From Gnetum montanum (taxonomy: Eukaryota > Streptophyta > Gnetopsida > Gnetales > Gnetaceae), in the NCBI GenBank assembly GCA_015680685.1, contig MNCI01033485.1, positions 135,374-199,373 of the forward strand: a DNA stretch of 64,000 bases, given 5' to 3'. The notes under the pieces were generated by a model, which made no database searches, had not been told where the DNA came from, and worked only from the letters and a program-made list of their open reading frames with translations. Made by a program: the position numbers and the translations under genes. Of the stretch, positions 59,854 to 64,000 are shown piece after piece. Positions within the stretch are counted from its first letter, which is position 1. The number at the start of each line of letters is the position of its first letter.

Positions 59854-61154
59854 TCATGGAGATGCAGACACTCGTTTGTGATACACCTCTCGGAGCATCT
59901 GCTGCAGCCCTAAATCAATATCCAATTGCGTGGATTTCTTGTGTGTTGCCGTTTTGTCCAGGTGCCCGACTTTGCTCTTTGGTGGACTAAGCGAGCTTGT
60001 TGCCTTCATTGCCAGGATGTTCTTCATTTTTGGCCTTGAAGACCCTTGTTCGACTATTATCCATTCCCCCGGTGGCGGCAACTCCAGCCCCGAAACCTTC
60101 GACACAATCATCCTTTTAGTCGGTGGGGTATAGGGAGAGCCTGGGACCACCCTGTGACCCCCTAGCCCACCTTGGCTCGATGACCCCTCTGCTTGGCCTT
60201 CCATCGGCAATGGTTCCTTTGTTCCCTCTTCCACATGAGGCAATGCATTTCCCGTTTTCGGAACTAGTTCGTGCCTATTTGTAGTGGGATGTGGGTTATG
60301 GGGTTTCCCACCACTACCTAATAGCGACCCTTGCTTCCAAATTAGGCCCTTCTAGCCAATGATGCTCCATCCCTGTTTGGTCTCGGTTGACCCGCAATGA
60401 CATTCTAAAGTGGGGTGCCCTTTCCCACATGTCTTGTAGACAAGCATTGAGAAATCTGAATCTAAAGGGCCTTGGATCTACTATCTATGCTAAATAGAAA
60501 TTACAGAACTTTGTTAGAACAAAAAACACACTTACAATATGTTAATCCAGAATCTATATGTTTATGAATATGTGCTGCTACAATTATATAGACTTGGATC
60601 CTTCCAAGAATGGATTTGAAGAGATAAGCATGAGTCTCTAAAATCATGGGAATGATCCTTATCATCTTATTTATGGATGAGATAATCATGGGTGTGGATA
60701 AGCATGGACAACTAGGATCTCATCTTATTTAGAATAAATAAAAGGATGAGATCAATCTCCTAAGAATGTGGAATGTCTACACATCATCTTCCACAAGCAT
60801 TTCCTCCTTGTGTACCTTTGGCATGTATTCGAATTTGACCCGGATCTTTTCTTCACGCAGGGTTGTGTCTAGGATGACCTCAGTGACCCTATCCTTAGAC
60901 CGTAGCGATTGCCATACACAGAAACAAGCATAGCCCATTCGATCCATTGATGTCGTGAAGGCATCAGATTTGATGAACTCTTCGAAGAGCCCCGCCAAGG
61001 ACTTCAAGAAGCCCAGTGCCCAGTATTCCAATGGTAACCGGATCTAGACTGGTGTGCGGTCGAACAAACTCGCATCCCTATGTGCCCCAAGTCTCCAAGG
61101 AGCCAAAGTGAGCCCTCGGGCCCCCCAACAAGATCCTATCCCTATCTTTAGTTG
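59854..61154 (-). pseudogene. L1-type LINE ORF1, interrupted by a short insertion
   Basis: From 61080 leftwards, IRLPLEYWALGFLKSLAGLF fits the nucleic-acid-binding domain (DUF4283-like) of plant LINE ORF1. After VLEDDV-like coding ends at 60777 there is about 330 bp of foreign AT-rich sequence, then YKTCGKGHPTLEC (near 60400), the remains of a CCHC zinc knuckle. The C-terminal part (60243-59854) is Pro/Gly/Ser-rich and ends just before ORF2. Confidence 0.7.
60440..60776. mobile_element. Unidentified about 330-bp insertion inside LINE ORF1
   Basis: AT-rich non-coding sequence separating two parts of ORF1 that are adjacent in related elements. Its edges contain TGTAGACA and TGTCTACA, inverted copies with a TG...CA pattern, so a small LTR or TIR element is possible. 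No clean target duplication was found. Confidence 0.35.
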
Positions 61155-61172
61155 AAGTCACTTTAACTTTTT

Positions 61173-61319
61173 AAGGTTAAGAGGTTTTCTAATTTATTTT
61201 GGCCTTGTATCAATTTTTTAAAATTCCTATATTTTGGCTAGCAAAAGTCATTGGTATTAAACTTTTTATGCATCCGATGCACATGTTGAGCTGCTTAAAA
61301 CAAGCACAAACATGCCATA
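61173..61319. other. Short unassigned stretch
   Basis: Continuation of the sequence into which the L1-type LINE was inserted. No feature seen. Confidence 0.5.
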
Positions 61320-61490
61320 ATTTTTTGAGAGAAGGTCAGGATTGTATTAACACGAAAGAAAGATTTTACAAAGTAGAATCGGGGTGAGGGGCCCGACAAT
61401 CAACCAAGATACTTTCATGAACAACAAAGGAAACCAAAATCAGAAAATGAATACAGTATTAACCCCAGTTTGTGTCTGTTGCCAATGAAT
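61320..61490 (-). other. LINE 3' tail (minus strand)
   Basis: A T-run then GTCAGGATTGTATTAACACG and a TCGGGGTGAGGGGCCCGAC end, which on the minus strand reads as a LINE 3' end (GTTAATACAATCCTGAC before an A-run). It may terminate the LINE whose zf-RVT frame lies at 63000-64000. Confidence 0.4.
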
Positions 61491-61579
61491 GGGCCTAGAA
61501 AGTAACCTAACAATTCCATAAAACCGAAGCAAACAAAGTATCTACCATGTATAAAAAGGCAAAAAATAATTGCTCCCAT

Positions 61580-62960
61580 CAGGCAAGCGATAAAGAAATA
61601 CATGCATAATTCGGCTTCATAGCCTGATGAACCTGATTAACAATTGCCCTATCATCATGGAACTTGATTAATTCATGAGCCTCATGTCAGCGTTGCAGGT
61701 CAGCCTGACATGCAGCCACCTACTCTGCCTTGAGATGTAGCATCTTATCAGAATGGAGAAGGGTTGTCTGTTGCAAAATCATAATCTTGATGCGCTTAAC
61801 AGACAAGTTGAAGTTCACCCTGGGCTCAACAAAAGGGCACTTGCCATCCTTGAACCATTGTTCCATTGTGTCATGGACTGAGCCTATACGCTGATGCTTC
61901 CTCTTAGGCTGTTGCTATGCCTCTTGCTTTTGACATTTAATCTCCTCTTGGGGTTGCCAACAAGCTTTGGCCTTGGCAGCCTCTTCCACCCTCCTACTCT
62001 CCAACTTCACCTGTCTGTTCCGTTGTTCCTCCAAAACTTGTTGCTGTTCTTTTGTGCATTGCCATTATACAGCTTGCTTAGCATCCTTTTGAAACTCCCT
62101 GCAGATTTGAATTAAGTTTAATGGTCCTTCATGCTTCAGCATCTTGTTTGACGTGAATTTTCATCTCTTCAGTAATTTGCACTACAAATCCATTCCTCAT
62201 TTTTGTTAAAAAGTGTAAGGACCTGCTCTGAAACTCACCTCTCTACTTTAATATCAAAGTCATGGTCAGTAGGGCCAGAGCAATAGGCCAGGTGATGAGG
62301 CCCCTCAAAATCTGTAATAGAAGCTGAATGTTTTACAACATGATTTGCCATGTGCGCAGTCCACACACTGTGGGAGTAGCAGTGCTGAAACTTGCCTGTG
62401 TGTGTTCCCATAGGGAGAGCATGTGTTGCGTGAGCCTCAATAGCATTATTGGCTACACACCACATGGCTAGGATGAGCCCTGAATGTTTATTCGGTCTCT
62501 ATAGCTCAAGAACGACCTTAAAAAATTTTGGTAGGTTAACAGGGCGATTGAGTTGCAAGCACTTTAGAAAGCTAAAATGCACTAAGAGTAGTTTGGATGA
62601 GTTGCCTGATCACACAAAGTATCTCTCCACCAACTTAATAGCCCTGTTCTAAAGCAGGCTAAGTACAGAGTGCAGCACTGGGCCGTTGGCTGTCATTGAG
62701 ATTCCCTGAAGGAAAATCAGAGTGGCATCCTGTCGACCACAAATGCATGGAAGAATCACTTCTCCCTCCATCGGAGTGCCATGTGCATCAACAATATCTC
62801 CTTTGGCTACAAAGAAAGAAAAGCCCCTAAAATGCATGCAACCACCATTCAAACTTCTGCAGAATTGCACAACAGAGAAGTTGTGCTCACTTTTGAGCTT
62901 GTGAAGTAGCCCTTCCCACCCAACTATAGAGACTGACACCTAGGCCTTGTCCTCACGCAT
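61580..62960 (-). pseudogene. Unrecognised frame with C-terminal coiled coil
   Basis: On the minus strand a coherent reading starts at an ATG at 62960 (MREDKA) and continues through SIVGWEGLLHKLKSEHN, FRGFSFFVAKGDIVDAHGTP and VVKHSASITDFEGPHHLAYC, with a handful of stops. One frameshift near 62110-62235 leads into a Glu/Lys/Gln-rich coiled coil (CTKEQQQVLEEQRNRQVKLE, then AAKAKACWQPQEEIKCQKQE) and HDTMEQWFKDGKCPFVEP. I do not recognise the family. The layout, globular then coiled coil, resembles the accessory gene of element D, so it may come from another retroelement. Confidence 0.45.
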
Positions 62961-62998
62961 GCTTGAAGTCTTAGACGGGAGGCTTGAAAGTGTGTGTT

Positions 62999-64000
62999 AC
63001 TGCCATCATGCTTGGTAAAACTGATTGCAGTTCCGTCCAAATGCTATTGGTAGTAAAAAAGGCCAAATAGGGGTGAGAGAGTGCAATTGAGTGGAAAACC
63101 ACATTATTCCATAGCTTCTATATGATGTAGATAATGAGGGCACTTGGACTATCTCTTGGTAGCACATTGGTATCCGTGAGACCTGTGCAGGCTCAAACCT
63201 AAGTAGTGTAGTGACAATCATAAAAGAGGTGCTCCATGGATTCATGAGATTCTACTGTGCACAGGATGTACCTGGTGTCAATGGTCATACCTCTTTTGGC
63301 AAGGGAGATTTTGGTTGGGATTTCATGCTTATGAAAAATCCAAATAACCACCTTGATTTTTTTTGGCAGCTTGCTTTTCCAAATTGACTTTGAACGTTGC
63401 ACTTGGTAATAGAATCCTAATTGAGTAAGCATTTGGAACTATATACAAAAAGCCTTCCAACAGGTGGAATCAATAATAGTAGTGGTCTAGAGATTGTACT
63501 CCGAGTGTACCACCGAGACCTAGAAAGCATCATCATGAAAATAAATAGGGGTAATAAGCTTCACCATGCCTACGAGGATGTAATGTTCAAACTTTTGGAC
63601 AGCAAGACCACCACTTTGCCTAGGTCTTGAAACCTCTTCTGAGTAGACCAAATGCATTTTGGGCCATTCCTTCTACCAAACCAAATAAAGGACTTGACAG
63701 TACTGTTGACTTTGTTAATAATAGTAGTAAGGACCGAGCTAGCCAACAGAATCCAACTTTCACTGGAGAGAAACCAGGTTGACTAGGCTCTTGTCTTGGA
63801 CTTAATCTTCCTAATCAAACAATTCAAAGTGGCACACCAGTGCCATGCATAGATAGGAATTCCAAGGTAGGACTCTTAAATCACTCCGGACCCCATCCCT
63901 AGTATAGTAGAGATGCAATGTCTGAGATCAATTGGTGTTGAATAATTGAATGGAGAACTTTCTCAAATTGATTTCCATCCCCAATTCATTTTCAAATTTA
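62999..64000 (-). pseudogene. LINE ORF2 C-terminal part (minus strand), cut by the window edge
   Basis: On the minus strand, 64000 leftwards: a decayed post-RT region, then near 63390-63220 the zf-RVT block WKSKLPKKIKVVIWIFHKHE, PTKISLAKRGMTIDTRYILC and EHLFYDCHYTT. The frame at 63245-63006 is the C-terminal tail region. It extends beyond 64000. Confidence 0.65.

Larger units (their letters stand above)
55501..61154 (-). mobile_element. Nearly full L1-type LINE (minus strand) with 18-bp target duplication
   Basis: The sequence AAGTCACTTTAACTTTTT occurs at 55501-55518 and again at 61155-61172. The left copy runs into a T-tract (to 55525), which is the poly(A) tail read from the other strand. 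Between them, on the minus strand, come ORF1, an APE-type endonuclease, RT and zf-RVT in the right order. The 5' end lacks the start of ORF1, so it is 5'-truncated or diverged. All frames carry stops. Confidence 0.85.

Noticed and set aside
63130-63200. tRNA-like stretch (GGTAGCACATTGGTATCCGTGAGACC)
   Set aside because: It cannot be folded into a full cloverleaf by eye, lacks a proper acceptor stem and lies inside LINE sequence.

Overview
The window looks like nuclear DNA of a seed plant. A gymnosperm is my best guess, at low certainty. The evidence is a single host gene with GT-AG introns and typical plant MORC exons, set in AT-rich sequence packed with old, nested retrotransposons, several of them inside or beside its introns. 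No tRNA, rRNA, CRISPR or prokaryotic feature was seen.

Layout. 1-619: a degraded LTR remnant. 661-6947: element A, a complete LTR element with 5-bp target duplications. 6953-14537 and 21738-23561: an older, decayed minus-strand Ty3/gypsy element (E) whose RT, RNase H and integrase can still be read. Element B (14538-21732, with 5-bp target duplications) sits inside that tract. 23640-24950: a plus-strand LINE remnant. 25650-27070 and 40066-40940: two halves of a minus-strand LINE split by element D (27071-40065). 41170-44244: upstream of the host gene, starting with CpG-rich sequence. 44245-50488: twelve exons of a MORC-family GHKL ATPase gene, whose intron 6 carries copia-like and LINE debris. 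50930-52250: an RTE-type LINE. 55501-61154: a nearly full minus-strand L1-type LINE with an 18-bp target duplication. 61320-64000: another minus-strand LINE plus an unrecognised open frame ending in a coiled coil.

Elements A, B and D form one Athila-like Ty3/gypsy group, with a tRNA-Asp primer site and related LTRs and Gag. D carries gag, protease, RT, RNase H and integrase in one frame from the late gag region on, with premature stops. Downstream of pol, in the env position, it has a 946-codon accessory frame. A and B lack RT-RNase H-integrase, apparently through the same in-frame deletion, and keep only a stub of the accessory frame, so they look like a non-autonomous Gag-Pro lineage dependent on D-like relatives.

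The most unusual signals are in D and its relatives. Just upstream of the accessory frame D has a block resembling its own LTR U3 (GTATACGC motifs then a TATA box). A candidate short intron ends exactly at the accessory ATG in D and B. Each element also has three copies of a polypurine-tract-like motif: at the end of pol, inside that candidate intron, and at the 3' LTR. Together these suggest the accessory protein is expressed from its own internal promoter and a spliced RNA. This is inference from sequence only.

Single-N positions at 16974, 26560, 26641 and 26901 join duplicated or inverted copies of neighbouring sequence and are probably assembly joins. A 136-bp N gap lies at 34958-35093.
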